DNA from: JADLGL01 sp963732865
GTDB lineage: Bacteria > Pseudomonadota > Alphaproteobacteria > Rhizobiales > Kaistiaceae
Reading direction: 5' to 3'
Assembly (NCBI GenBank): GCA_963732865.1
Contig: CAVTBC010000004.1
Coordinates: 620,001 to 684,000, forward strand
Length of the DNA stretch: 64,000 nt
The position numbers and the translations under genes are program-made. A model generated the notes under the pieces. That model was given only the letters and a program-made list of their open reading frames with translations. It had not been told where the DNA came from and made no database searches. Positions 8,834-17,837 of this stretch are shown one piece after another. Position 1 is the first letter of the stretch. Every line of letters begins with the position of its first letter.

Positions 8834-9939
8834 CGCGCGCCTCCAAGGAATTCGCCGATCGCCCGGACGGTGTCGCGGTTAGCGTCGTCGCTGCCAATGG
8901 TCATGCGCAGCGCGTTGGGTAGGCCGTAGCCCTCCATACGGCGGAGGACGATGCCCCGCCCGAGCAGAAAAGCATCGGCGTCGGCGGCGCGGCGGCCCGG
9001 CTCCTCCATGAAGTGGATGAGCACGAAATTGGCGATGCTCGGCGTCACCGTGAGACCGAGCTCATCGATGGCGGCGCTGACGCGGGGCAGCCAGGTCTCG
9101 TTGTGGTCGACCGCTTTCTCGATGTGATGAAGGTCGCCGAGCGCCGCAACACCTGCCGCGATCGCGGGACCCGCCACATTGAACGGGCCGCGGACGCGAT
9201 TGAGAGCGTCGATCACAGACGCCGGTCCGGTGCACCAGCCGATACGAAGCCCCGCGAGGCCGTAGATCTTCGACATCGTACGGGTCATGACGACGTTGGG
9301 CGCGTTGGTGGCGAGGTCGAGGCCGCTATCATAGTCGTTGCGGCGGACATATTCGGCATAGGCCGCGTCGAGCACGAGCAGCACGTTATCCGGCAGATGC
9401 GCGTGCAGGCGCGCGATCTCGCTCTCCGGCAGATAGGTGCCCGTCGGATTGTTCGGGTTGGCGATGAACACCAGCTTGGTGCGCGGGCTGACGGCGGCCA
9501 GGATCGCGTCCACATCCGTGGTGAGCTTCGTTTCGGGCGCCACGATCGGCATGCCGCCGGCTGCCATCGTCGCGATCTTGTAAACGAGGAAGCCGTGCTG
9601 CGAATGGATCGCCTCGTCGCCTGGCGCAAGGAAGGCGTGGGCGAGAAGGTTGAGGATCTCGTCCGAGCCGGCGCCGCAGACGACGCGAACCGGGTCGAGG
9701 CCATGCCGCGCGGCGATGGCTTCGCGCAGCAAGGTGGCGCTGCCGTCAGGGTAGAGCTGCAGCGATTCGGACGCCTTGAGATATGCCTCCACCGCCGCCG
9801 GGCTCGGGCCGAGCGGTGTCTCGTTGGATGATAGCTTATGCCGCGTCGGAACGACGCCTGCTTTTGATCGGCCAGGAATGTATGGGTCGATGTCGAGCAC
9901 ACCAGCACGTGGCTGAGGAAATTGACGGGCGCTGCTCAT
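8830..9939 (-). CDS. hisC: Histidinol-phosphate/aromatic aminotransferase
   Basis: 369-residue class I/II PLP aminotransferase. SSNETPLGPSP is near the start, NPNNPTG at 161-167, Asp191 and Tyr194 in LDAAYAEY, and the Schiff-base lysine is Lys224 in TMSKIYGLAGLRIGW. The sequence is of the HisC type, but it lies between chorismate mutase and tyrA, so it may transaminate prephenate or phenylpyruvate in vivo, either instead of or besides histidinol phosphate. Strong GGAGGA before the ATG, which overlaps the upstream TGA. Confidence 0.92.
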   Translation of the reverse strand: MSSARQFPQPRAGVLDIDPYIPGRSKAGVVPTRHKLSSNETPLGPSPAAVEAYLKASESLQLYPDGSATLLREAIAARHGLDPVRVVCGAGSDEILNLLAHAFLAPGDEAIHSQHGFLVYKIATMAAGGMPIVAPETKLTTDVDAILAAVSPRTKLVFIANPNNPTGTYLPESEIARLHAHLPDNVLLVLDAAYAEYVRRNDYDSGLDLATNAPNVVMTRTMSKIYGLAGLRIGWCTGPASVIDALNRVRGPFNVAGPAIAAGVAALGDLHHIEKAVDHNETWLPRVSAAIDELGLTVTPSIANFVLIHFMEEPGRRAADADAFLLGRGIVLRRMEGYGLPNALRMTIGSDDANRDTVRAIGEFLGGAR

Positions 9940-10781
9940 GGGCGTCCTCCGTGAATGGGGACGCGCAACAGATCGCGCGGTGCGGATAGTCCTACTCCAG
10001 TCGCGATGCCGCCAACCTCGGTGATGTCGGTAAGACCAGCGGCGGGCAGGGTCTCGGCGATGCCATCACGCTGCACGGCGACAAGAACCTCGCGCCTGCC
10101 ATTGACGGCGCAGTCGGCGATGAGCGCAGCCCCGGGAATCGCAGATCCGATTTCGCAGGAATCGGCCGCGGCAAAGACAACGAGATCGGAGGGGGTGGGT
10201 TCGGTCAGCAGCGGGGAGATGATGGCGGCCGGGATATCTGAGACGGAGCCCTTGCCGGCGATGAAGGGCCAGACCGCCATGACTCGCGGCCCGACGGTCA
10301 TGGACAAGCTTCGCCACCAAGGCGTGCCGGCGAGGCCGTTGCCGAGCGGGATCAGGCCAAGATCGCTGCCGGTCGCAGCCACGGCTTCGATCACCTGCTC
10401 TGGGCCCTCCACCGGCACCAACCCGACGGAAAAGCCAAAGGTGAAGCGGGCGAGGTCGCGCATCGCGGCGGCGTCCGCGCCGCAGTCGACGACGACGCGG
10501 AAGGGCGCCTGCATGAAGGTGAAGGTCGAGATGATCTCGCGCCACAAATGCTCGACGGTCGCGAGCGGCAGATTGCCGGAGTGACGCTCGACAAGGCGGC
10601 GCATCATCTCCGCTTCGCGCTGCGGCCGGAAAGCAACGCCGCTCTGGCTCGTGCCCTTGGCCGCGATGAGCGCGTCGATCACCGAGCTGCGCTCGATCAA
10701 CAGCTTGTGCATCGCCTCATCGATTGAATCGATGCGGGCGCGCAAATCGCTGAGGGTCTGGGTGGCGTCGGCGTCAGCCAT
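9936..10781 (-). CDS. Chorismate mutase, AroQ type
   Basis: 281 residues from the ATG at 10779-10781. Residues about 8-90 form an AroQ chorismate mutase helical domain (LSDLRARIDSIDEAMHKLL, then RPQREAEMMRRL). The rest is a PDT-like alpha/beta region without the complete catalytic TRF motif of prephenate dehydratase, and no ACT domain is evident. Converts chorismate to prephenate and heads the operon with hisC and tyrA. Upstream in-frame starts at 10847 (ATG) and 10871 (TTG) exist, none with a good Shine-Dalgarno; I chose the one directly before the conserved domain. Confidence 0.85.
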   Translation of the reverse strand: MADADATQTLSDLRARIDSIDEAMHKLLIERSSVIDALIAAKGTSQSGVAFRPQREAEMMRRLVERHSGNLPLATVEHLWREIISTFTFMQAPFRVVVDCGADAAAMRDLARFTFGFSVGLVPVEGPEQVIEAVAATGSDLGLIPLGNGLAGTPWWRSLSMTVGPRVMAVWPFIAGKGSVSDIPAAIISPLLTEPTPSDLVVFAAADSCEIGSAIPGAALIADCAVNGRREVLVAVQRDGIAETLPAAGLTDITEVGGIATGVGLSAPRDLLRVPIHGGRP

Positions 10782-10890
10782 GGGATCGGTCGGTATCGGT
10801 GCTGGGCTGTGGGGGCGGCGGAGCGCCGCCGCAAGCGGGGCAGTCATAGGCAAGGGACCCAGCGAAATCAAAGAAAACGTTGACTGTCAG

Positions 10891-10919
10891 GAGGTCGGCA
10901 CCTACCTATCCGCGACCTC
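10891..10919 (+). promoter_or_regulatory. Inverted repeat in the metX leader
   Basis: A perfect 7-bp inverted repeat, GAGGTCG (10891-10897) and CGACCTC (10913-10919), flanks a 15-nt loop and ends 22 bases before the metX ATG at 10942. A TTGACT lies just upstream at 10880-10885, so the repeat could be an operator near the promoter or an RNA hairpin in the leader. It does not carry the conserved core of the SAM-II riboswitch that often precedes metX or metA in this class. Confidence 0.4.
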
Positions 10920-10941
10920 AGGAAAACCCGCTCGTAACACT

Positions 10942-12144
10942 ATGGCCAGCCAACCGTCTCCGGCAGGGTCCGGAAAAAACCTGCGCGTGGAGGTTGCCCG
11001 GGCTCGGCAAGAGGCCGATCAGCCGTCGAGCCCGTTTGTCCAGTTCGGCCCGGACGAGCCGCTGTTGCTCGATTCCGGCGGACGCTTGGATCATCTGCAG
11101 GTCGCCTATCAGACCTATGGGACACTCAACGAGGCGCGCACAAACGCCATCGTCGTCTGCCATGCGCTGACCGGCGACCAGCATGTCGCCAACATCCACC
11201 CGCTGACGGGCAAGCCCGGCTGGTGGAGCCGGATGGTCGGGCCCGGCAAGCCGATCGATACGGACCGCTATTTCGTTGTCTGCCCGAACGTCCTCGGCGG
11301 TTGCATGGGGACGACCGGGCCGGCGTCGACAAACCCTGCCTCGGGTGAGCCCTATGGTCTCGACCTGCCTGTCGTCACGATCGGCGACATGGTGCGGGCG
11401 CAGGTGCGCGTTCTCGATTATCTTGGCATCGACAAGGCGCTTGCCGTCGTCGGCGGATCGATGGGCGGCATGCAGGTGCTGCAATGGGCGGCGGCTTTTC
11501 CAGAGCGCGTCTTCAGCGCGATCCCGATCGCCTGCGGCGCCCGGCACACGTCGCAAAATATCGCGTTCCACGAAGTCGGCCGGCAGGCAATCATGGCCGA
11601 TCCCGATTGGCGCAGCGGCAAATATCTTGCCGAGGACACGCGGCCGCGCAAAGGCCTTGCCGTGGCGCGGATGGCTGCGCACATCACCTATATGTCGGAC
11701 AAGTCGCTGCATGCCCGCTTCGGCCGGCAATTGCAGGACCGGGAGAAGCCGACCTTCGGTTTCGACGCGGACTTCCAGATCGAGTCCTATCTCCGGCATC
11801 AGGGCGTGACTTTCGTCGAGCGCTTCGACGCCAATTCGTACCTCTACGTGACGCGGGCGATGGATTACTTCGATCTCGCCGAGGAACATGGCGGGCGGCT
11901 GGCGGACGCGTTCAAGGGCTCGAAAGCGCGCTTCTGCGTCATCTCTTTCACCTCCGACTGGCTCTTCCCCACCGAAGAGAACCGGGCGATCGTCCGCGCG
12001 CTGATCGCGTCTGGCGCCAGCGTCAGCTTCGTCGAGATCGAGACGGATGGCGGGCACGACGCGTTCCTGCTCGAAGAGCCGGAATTGTTCGCGACGGTGG
12101 ACGGTTTCCTGCGCTCGGCCGCGGAAGCGCGGGGCGCCGCCTGA
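10942..12144 (+). CDS. metX: Homoserine O-acetyltransferase (MetX family)
   Basis: 400-residue alpha/beta-hydrolase making O-acetylhomoserine (or O-succinylhomoserine) for methionine synthesis. The nucleophile is Ser173 in GGSMGG, with Asp339 in SDWLFPT and His372 in DGGHDAFLLE. The MetX-typical CHALTGDQH and CPNVLGGCMGTTGP loops are present. The frame is open upstream, but the ATG at 10942 gives the usual length. The stop overlaps the metW start by one base (TGATG), the classic metX-metW pair. Divergent from the aromatic operon. Confidence 0.95.
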   Translation: MASQPSPAGSGKNLRVEVARARQEADQPSSPFVQFGPDEPLLLDSGGRLDHLQVAYQTYGTLNEARTNAIVVCHALTGDQHVANIHPLTGKPGWWSRMVGPGKPIDTDRYFVVCPNVLGGCMGTTGPASTNPASGEPYGLDLPVVTIGDMVRAQVRVLDYLGIDKALAVVGGSMGGMQVLQWAAAFPERVFSAIPIACGARHTSQNIAFHEVGRQAIMADPDWRSGKYLAEDTRPRKGLAVARMAAHITYMSDKSLHARFGRQLQDREKPTFGFDADFQIESYLRHQGVTFVERFDANSYLYVTRAMDYFDLAEEHGGRLADAFKGSKARFCVISFTSDWLFPTEENRAIVRALIASGASVSFVEIETDGGHDAFLLEEPELFATVDGFLRSAAEARGAA

Positions 12145-12773
12145 TGGAAGGCACGCGCGCCAGCACGCCGGTTACGGTGCGGGCGGACCTAGCGCTTGTC
12201 GGGCAACTGATCCCGCCGGGCTCGAAGGTGCTCGACATCGGTTGCGGCGACGGATCGCTGCTGAAATTTCTGGAGACGACGAAGGGCGTCGACGGGCGCG
12301 GCATCGAGCTCAGCCAGAAGGGCGTCAATGAGTGTGTCGCCCGCGGCCTTTCGGTGATCCAGGGGGACGCCGACCGCGACCTTGTGGACTACCCCGACCA
12401 CGCCTTCGACTTCGTCATCCTCAGCCAGACGCTGCAGGCGACCTACCGGCCGCGCGAAGTGGTCGAGCAGATGATGCGGATCGGCACCCACGCCGTCGTG
12501 TCGTTCCCCAATTTCGCCCATTGGCGGATCCGGCTGGCGCTCGGCCTGCGCGGCCGCATGCCGGTCACGCGGCAATTACCGCATTCCTGGTACGACACGC
12601 CGAACATCCACTTCTTCACGATCCGGGATTTCGTCGATCTCTGCCGGGAGATGAACATCACGATCGAGCAGGCGTTGGCGCTCAACCGGCAGGGCAACAA
12701 GATTCCGTTCCATGGGCCGTGGTGGGTATGGAATCTGTTCGGCGCGCAGGCAGTCTTTCTGCTGCGGCACTAG
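12144..12773 (+). CDS. metW: Methionine biosynthesis protein MetW
   Basis: 209-residue methyltransferase-fold protein. The SAM-type motif I is VLDIGCGDGSLLKFL, and the MetW signature blocks are GRGIELSQKGVNECVARG, PNFAHW and LPHSWYDTPNIHFFTI. In proteobacteria MetW works with MetX in homoserine acylation, and the one-base overlap with metX supports a joint complex. The exact start (12144) is fixed by that overlap. The 3' end overlaps the convergent methyltransferase gene by 4 bp. Confidence 0.94.
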   Translation: MEGTRASTPVTVRADLALVGQLIPPGSKVLDIGCGDGSLLKFLETTKGVDGRGIELSQKGVNECVARGLSVIQGDADRDLVDYPDHAFDFVILSQTLQATYRPREVVEQMMRIGTHAVVSFPNFAHWRIRLALGLRGRMPVTRQLPHSWYDTPNIHFFTIRDFVDLCREMNITIEQALALNRQGNKIPFHGPWWVWNLFGAQAVFLLRH

Positions 12774-13516
12774 GCTTGTGTGCGCGGGCGAATTCCGGCG
12801 GTCGGCGCCAGGGCAGGGCTGAGAACACGGCGCTTCGCCCGTTCGCGCGACACCCGCTCGATGCGCTGCTGCACGAGCTTGGTCGCCTCAACCATCAGCA
12901 CACCGGAAAAGCCTGACCACAGCCGCGAGCCGACGCGCTCCCAATTGCTGCCGCTGCGCAGGATGAGGCTGTTGCGGATCGGCGGCATGGCCAGCGCCGT
13001 CGACCAGTCGATGGCGGTGAACATCGTCTCGCGCAGGAGTACGGCCAGCTGGCCGCGGGTGAAAGGCTGGCCATGGCCAAAAGGCGTGCGCTCTGTCCTC
13101 GCCCACATGCCTGTCCGGTTCGGCACGATGATCATCGCCCGTCCGCCCGGCGCCAGAACCCGCCACACTTCGCGGAGCAACTCCTCGGCGCTGTCGGCAT
13201 GCTCGAGACAATGGACGGCGAGTACGCGGTCGATCGATCCGCCTTCGAGCGGCAGCGCGTCATCGCGGACCAAGGCGGCCGCGTTGGGGCCCTTGCTCGG
13301 CCAGCTGACGACACCCTGGGCGGCGGGCATGAAGGCCAGCCGCCGTTCGGCATCATCGAATTCGGCGAGGTAGGGGGTGGCGTAGCCGATGCCGAGAATG
13401 CGGTCGGTGGCGACCGACGGCCATTGGCGCCGCAGACGAGCGCGAATCAGCCGGCTGACGATCTGCCCCATCCGCCGGCTGTAGAAGGCCTTCAAATCAA
13501 CGACGTCGAGATACAT
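12770..13516 (-). CDS. Class I SAM-dependent methyltransferase
   Basis: 248 residues. An N-terminal helix containing FYSRRMGQIVSRLI precedes a motif I variant ILGIGYATPYL, then DDALPLEGGSIDRVLAVHCLEH and LREVWRVLAPGGRAMIIVPNRTGMWAR, the usual motif II-III region of Methyltransf_11 proteins. This version, often annotated only as a methyltransferase, is common beside gloB in Hyphomicrobiales. The substrate is unknown. It diverges from gloB with 67 bp between starts. Confidence 0.8.
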   Translation of the reverse strand: MYLDVVDLKAFYSRRMGQIVSRLIRARLRRQWPSVATDRILGIGYATPYLAEFDDAERRLAFMPAAQGVVSWPSKGPNAAALVRDDALPLEGGSIDRVLAVHCLEHADSAEELLREVWRVLAPGGRAMIIVPNRTGMWARTERTPFGHGQPFTRGQLAVLLRETMFTAIDWSTALAMPPIRNSLILRSGSNWERVGSRLWSGFSGVLMVEATKLVQQRIERVSRERAKRRVLSPALAPTAGIRPRTQA

Positions 13517-13583
13517 GATCGCTATATAGCACGGCTCGCTTCACCCTGCCCGCCTGGGCCGCGACTCACTTGCCGAGGACTTA

Positions 13584-14351
13584 ATGCGTTTGCTGGTCAG
13601 GCCATTCATCTGCCGCGAGGACAATTACGGGGTCCTAATTCACGACGAGGCAAGCGGCAAGACCGCGGCGATCGACGCGCCCGATGCCGCGGCGATCCGG
13701 TCGCATCTGGCGGCCGAAGGCTGGGACCTCGATTTCATTTTCATCACCCACCATCATGGCGACCATGTCGCCGGCAATCTGGCGCTCAAGGCAGAGACGG
13801 GATGCGTCATCATCGGGCCGGCGAAAGAGGCCGATGGGATTCCCGGTATCGATCGCACGGTCGCGGAGGGCGACGAAGTCCTTCTCGGCGACCACCGTTT
13901 TGCCGTCATCGCGACGCCGGGACACACCGCCGGTCACGTCAGCTACTGGTGCGAGGATCAGAGGCTCGTTTTCGTCGGCGATACGCTGTTCTCGCTCGGC
14001 TGCGGCCGTTTGTTCGAAGGCACGCCGGCGACCATGTGGCAATCACTGACCAAGCTGGCGCAGCTGCCGCGCGACACTGAAATCTATTGCGGCCACGAAT
14101 ACACCCAGTCGAACGCGCGTTTCGCGCTCACCATCGAGCCGAACAATCTCGACCTCGAAGCCAGAGCCGCCGAAGTCGACCGGTTGCGCGCCGAAGAGGC
14201 AATGACGTTGCCGACCACGATCGGACAGGAGCTGACGACCAATCCGTTTCTGCGGGCCGACCGCCGCCGGGTAAAAGCGGCGCTGGGCATGAAGGACGCG
14301 CCGGCGGAGGAGGTCTTCGCCGAACTTCGGCGCCGCAAGGATACCTTCTGA
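13584..14351 (+). CDS. gloB: Hydroxyacylglutathione hydrolase (glyoxalase II)
   Basis: 255-residue metallo-beta-lactamase fold enzyme hydrolysing S-lactoylglutathione to lactate and glutathione. The metal-binding motif is THHHGDH, followed by TPGHTAGH, the FVGDTLFSLGCGRLFEG block and the C-terminal YCGHEYTQSNARFA, all glyoxalase II marks. GAGGAC precedes the ATG. The following DUF985 gene starts 2 bp after its stop, so the two are probably cotranscribed. Confidence 0.94.
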   Translation: MRLLVRPFICREDNYGVLIHDEASGKTAAIDAPDAAAIRSHLAAEGWDLDFIFITHHHGDHVAGNLALKAETGCVIIGPAKEADGIPGIDRTVAEGDEVLLGDHRFAVIATPGHTAGHVSYWCEDQRLVFVGDTLFSLGCGRLFEGTPATMWQSLTKLAQLPRDTEIYCGHEYTQSNARFALTIEPNNLDLEARAAEVDRLRAEEAMTLPTTIGQELTTNPFLRADRRRVKAALGMKDAPAEEVFAELRRRKDTF

Positions 14352-14353
14352 CG

Positions 14354-14794
14354 ATGCCGGGCCTCGTTGGACTTTCGGCCGCTGAAATCATCGTCGCGCT
14401 GGCGCCGCAGCCGCATCCGGAGGGCGGGCACTATCGCGAGACCTTTCGCGACGATGACGGCCATGGCGGCCGCGCACATTCGACGGCGATCCTCTATTTG
14501 CTTGCCGCAGGGGAGCGCTCGCATTGGCATCGCGTCATCGACGCCGCCGAACTTTGGCATTTCCATGCGGGAGCGCCGCTGTCACTTGCGCTCAGCCGGA
14601 GCGGCACAATTACTGAACTGACCCTTGGGCTGGATTTCGCCGGAGGGCAGCAGCCGCAAGCGGTCGTGGGGAAGAATTGCTGGCAGGCAGCCCACAGCCT
14701 GGGCGACTGGAGCCTTGTCGGTTGCACGGTTTCACCGGGTTTTCTGTTCGAAAGCCTGGAGATCGCGCCCGGCGGTTGGGCGCCGGGCCGGTAG
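14354..14794 (+). CDS. DUF985 cupin-like protein
   Basis: 146 residues. The family pattern is clear: LAPQPHPEGGHYRETFR, then HSTAILYLLAAGERSHWHRV, ELWHFHAGAPL, CWQAAHSLGDWSLVGCTVSPGF and FE-LEIA at the end. DUF985 (cupin_5) proteins are small double-stranded beta-helix proteins of unclear role. The start ATG lies 2 bp past the gloB stop, so it is in the gloB transcription unit. Confidence 0.88.
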   Translation: MPGLVGLSAAEIIVALAPQPHPEGGHYRETFRDDDGHGGRAHSTAILYLLAAGERSHWHRVIDAAELWHFHAGAPLSLALSRSGTITELTLGLDFAGGQQPQAVVGKNCWQAAHSLGDWSLVGCTVSPGFLFESLEIAPGGWAPGR

Positions 14795-15026
14795 CGGACT
14801 CGCCGCCGGCGCCCGGCCATTTGGCGAAAATCAGCCGTTTCCGTTGCCCCGGCGCAGGATTTCGCAGTTTCGTTGTGAAAATCGGTCAAAGTGTGGAGGT
14901 GGAATCGGCAAGGCCCGCCAAATGGGGTATTCTGCGCGTGAGGGGAAACGAAAACCGGGTGCAGACAGTCACGGGCCGTAATAGGGCGGGTAATGAACGG
15001 CCGGCCGTCACTGTCGGGTACGAGTA

Positions 15027-16688
15027 ATGGCTCAGACCATCAAGAGTGTTCTGCTTTTCGATTATGACAGCATCTATCGCAGCCTGAGCGAACGCGCTCC
15101 GGGCGTCGAAGATCTGTTGGGCGCTCGAGCCGGCGTTTGGCTGGAGGCGATCGAAAGCGGTGAGATTGTCCAGGCGTCGCATGTCGAGGCGGGGACGCGA
15201 CGCCGGTTTCAGGTCAAGCGCTGCTACGCCGACCCGAAATTGCTCGGCAAGAATCGCGGCTGGCTGACCGCTAACGGCGTTCAGGTGGTCGACTGTACGC
15301 CGTCGGTCGGATTGGAACGTGGCGCTGCCGACGTCCATCTCGTTCTCGATTCGCTCGATGCGGCGGAGGGGGAGCCGGACGAAATCATCCTGCTGTCGGC
15401 CGATACCGATCTCACGCCGTTGCTGTTTCGCCTGAAGGCGCTGAACCAGCGCATCGTCATCTATGTGTCGGAGGCGACGGCAGTTTCGTACAAGACATTT
15501 GCCGACGGCGTGATCGACGAGGCAAATCTCATCGAGATGCTCTCGCATCCAAGTGAGCAGAGCGTTGGCGCGCAACAGGGGTCGATCCCACGGCCGCCGC
15601 GGATTTCGGCGACGAAGGCTCAGCCGGCGAAACCAGCGCCGGCGCCCGCCGCACCGCCGCGCCGGGCGGAGCCGAGGCAGGACAAGGCGCCGCCCGCGCA
15701 GCCTTCACGCCGGCCGGTCAACCGCGAGGCGCTGGCGGAGCTCGTCCGCCGCATCCATGACTTGACCAGCGTGCCGCTCTTTTCACCCAAGGCTTTCGCG
15801 GAACTGTTCCGTATTCTCGCCGATGACGTGACCGAACATGGCTACAAATTCCCATCGACCACCGACAATGTGACGGCGAAGATGGTCGAGCTCGGCCGGA
15901 ATGTGACGAAGCGTCAGATCGGCTTTGTTATCAAAGGCTTGGCGCTTCGAGGCCATGTTTTCGGCACTGACGATTCGCCAGAATTGCTGGCAGAGGCGTT
16001 CTACGAACAGGTGCTCTATCTGGTCGAGAATGCGAAAGTTGAACTCAGCGATGCCGAGCGCGAGTTGGTGCAGGCGTGGATCATGGGTCTGCGTCCGGAG
16101 GCGCGTGCAACTTCGACGGCCCCGCGGGCTCCTGCGGCGCGGGATAGCGCAACCGTCCGCTCGACGCCGCCCGTGAGAGAGCAGGCGTCGCCGCGATTCG
16201 CTGCGCCGCCGGTGGCGGAGCCGCCGCGCGCCCGCCCGCCTGCCGCGACCGCGGAAAACCGCCGTGATGTCAAAGGTCGGCCTGGTCCGATGCGAACGGC
16301 TTCGCGGCCTGCCCGGATGGCGGAGGAACCGCCGCCAGCTGCCCGTCCGCAGGAATCGGATCTGGCGCGCCGCATGGGGCGGAACGGTGGAGGCGCCGCG
16401 TCGCCGCGCCTTCGCACGCCTCCGCCAGCGCGTGAAATGGATGCCAAGCGCGAGGCGGAGCTGGAGGATTCCATCCTGTCGGCGATTGCCGATGCCGTCG
16501 ATGTGCTGGCCGATGACAACGCTCCGGCACAGCCGCAGCGCGCGTCGGCGCGAGCGGCGCGGGAGCGGGCTCCGATCGCCCCGGACGTCGAGCCGCCTTT
16601 GGATGCGGTCGTTGACGATGATGAGGGGGCGGACGAAATCGGCGACGAGATCCAGCGGATTCTCGCCTCCTACAATGAAGGCCGCTAG
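15027..16688 (+). CDS. NYN-domain (PIN-like) protein with disordered tail
   Basis: 553 residues. The N-terminal NYN domain (about 5-170) has acidic residues expected for a metal-dependent nuclease: Asp12/Asp14 in LLFDYDS, Asp102/Asp108 in AADVHLVLDSLD, and Asp126/Asp128 in LLSADTDLTPLL. A Pro/Ala-rich linker (about 180-230) leads to a helical domain (about 232-350) with VPLFSPKAFAELFRILADD, possibly a winged-helix RNA-binding module. Residues 350-500 are again Pro/Arg-rich and low complexity. The end is acidic. Substrate unknown; RNA cleavage is a family-level guess. A 232-bp gap without genes precedes it; it converges on aroB with 3 bp between. Confidence 0.75.
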   Translation: MAQTIKSVLLFDYDSIYRSLSERAPGVEDLLGARAGVWLEAIESGEIVQASHVEAGTRRRFQVKRCYADPKLLGKNRGWLTANGVQVVDCTPSVGLERGAADVHLVLDSLDAAEGEPDEIILLSADTDLTPLLFRLKALNQRIVIYVSEATAVSYKTFADGVIDEANLIEMLSHPSEQSVGAQQGSIPRPPRISATKAQPAKPAPAPAAPPRRAEPRQDKAPPAQPSRRPVNREALAELVRRIHDLTSVPLFSPKAFAELFRILADDVTEHGYKFPSTTDNVTAKMVELGRNVTKRQIGFVIKGLALRGHVFGTDDSPELLAEAFYEQVLYLVENAKVELSDAERELVQAWIMGLRPEARATSTAPRAPAARDSATVRSTPPVREQASPRFAAPPVAEPPRARPPAATAENRRDVKGRPGPMRTASRPARMAEEPPPAARPQESDLARRMGRNGGGAASPRLRTPPPAREMDAKREAELEDSILSAIADAVDVLADDNAPAQPQRASARAARERAPIAPDVEPPLDAVVDDDEGADEIGDEIQRILASYNEGR

Positions 16689-16691
16689 GCG

Positions 16692-17837
16692 CTAGCCTTC
16701 CTGTTGGCGATCCAGGAACGCCGAGACTTTGGCGGAATCGATGTCCCGCGCAATGAAGGCCTCGCCGACACCGCGCAGCAGAATGAAGTTGAGGCTGCCG
16801 CGCGCGACCTTTTTGTCCTGACCGATCAGTTGCATGAGGCGGCCCGTTTCCAGCTTCTGGCCGGGAATCTGCGCCAATCGGGTCGGCAGGCCAACCACTT
16901 CGAAATGCGCGCTGACCCGGGCCGGAAGGTCGGCTGAACACAGACCCTGTTCGGCAGAAAATTTGGCCGCCAGGACCATGCCGATAGCAATTGCCTCGCC
17001 ATGGATCAGGTCATCCGAGAAGCCGGTTGCCGCCTCCAGAGCATGGCCGAATGTGTGCCCCAGATTGAGCAAGGCGCGATCGCCGCGTTCGGTCTCGTCT
17101 GCCGCGACCACGGCGGCCTTTGCGGCACAGCTCGTCGCGATGGCTTTGAGGCGCCCCGGCCCGCCGGAAAACACTTCAGCCCAGGTCCGTTCGAGCCAGG
17201 CGAAGAAGTGCGCGTCGTTGATGAGGCCATATTTGGCGACTTCCGCATAGCCGGCGCGGAAGTGCCGTTCGGGCAGCGTATTGAGGACGCCACTGTCGGC
17301 GATGACGAGGCGCGGTTGGAAGAAGACGCCGACGAGGTTCTTGCCCCGCGCCGTGTTGATGCCGGTCTTGCCGCCGACAGACGAATCGACCTGAGCGAGC
17401 AGGCTCGTCGGCATTTGCACGAGATGCATGCCGCGCCGGGTGATGCCGGCGGCGAACCCGGCGAGATCGCCGACGACCCCGCCGCCAAAGGCGACGACGA
17501 CGTCACCGCGCTCCAGCCGGGCGCCGAGAATGGCGTCGACGACTTTCTCAAGCGCAGGAAAGCTCTTGGATTGCTCGCCGGCCTCAACGACGTAGCTGAC
17601 GGCATCAACGCCGCCGACGGCCAAACTGGTGACAAGCGCATCCAGATGATGACCGGCAACGTTGCGGTCGGAGACGATGATGGCGCGTGCGCCCGGCAGA
17701 ACGCGGGCGATCTCGACGCCGGCTTCCGCCAGCAATCCCTCGCCGATCAAAATGTCATAGCTGCGCGCGCCGAGCTCGACGTGAACCGTCTCGCGCAGGC
17801 CGCCCGGCGTCCCGGCGTCCGCTGCCATGGCGTTCAT
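16692..17837 (-). CDS. aroB: 3-dehydroquinate synthase
   Basis: 381 residues; converts DAHP to 3-dehydroquinate in the shikimate pathway. Motifs seen include VVEAGEQSKSFPALEKVVDA, the NAD-binding GGGVVGDLAGF (118-128), VQMPTSLLAQVDSSVGGKTG, and the metal-ligand region LLNLGHTFGHALEA. The ATG at 17837 overlaps the aroK TGA (ATGA), so aroK-aroB form one coupled unit. Confidence 0.96.
   Translation of the reverse strand: MNAMAADAGTPGGLRETVHVELGARSYDILIGEGLLAEAGVEIARVLPGARAIIVSDRNVAGHHLDALVTSLAVGGVDAVSYVVEAGEQSKSFPALEKVVDAILGARLERGDVVVAFGGGVVGDLAGFAAGITRRGMHLVQMPTSLLAQVDSSVGGKTGINTARGKNLVGVFFQPRLVIADSGVLNTLPERHFRAGYAEVAKYGLINDAHFFAWLERTWAEVFSGGPGRLKAIATSCAAKAAVVAADETERGDRALLNLGHTFGHALEAATGFSDDLIHGEAIAIGMVLAAKFSAEQGLCSADLPARVSAHFEVVGLPTRLAQIPGQKLETGRLMQLIGQDKKVARGSLNFILLRGVGEAFIARDIDSAKVSAFLDRQQEG

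Noticed and set aside
10848..10941. SAM-II riboswitch before metX
   Set aside because: The conserved CGTTAAA-type core and pseudoknot pairing are not visible; only a simple hairpin is present.
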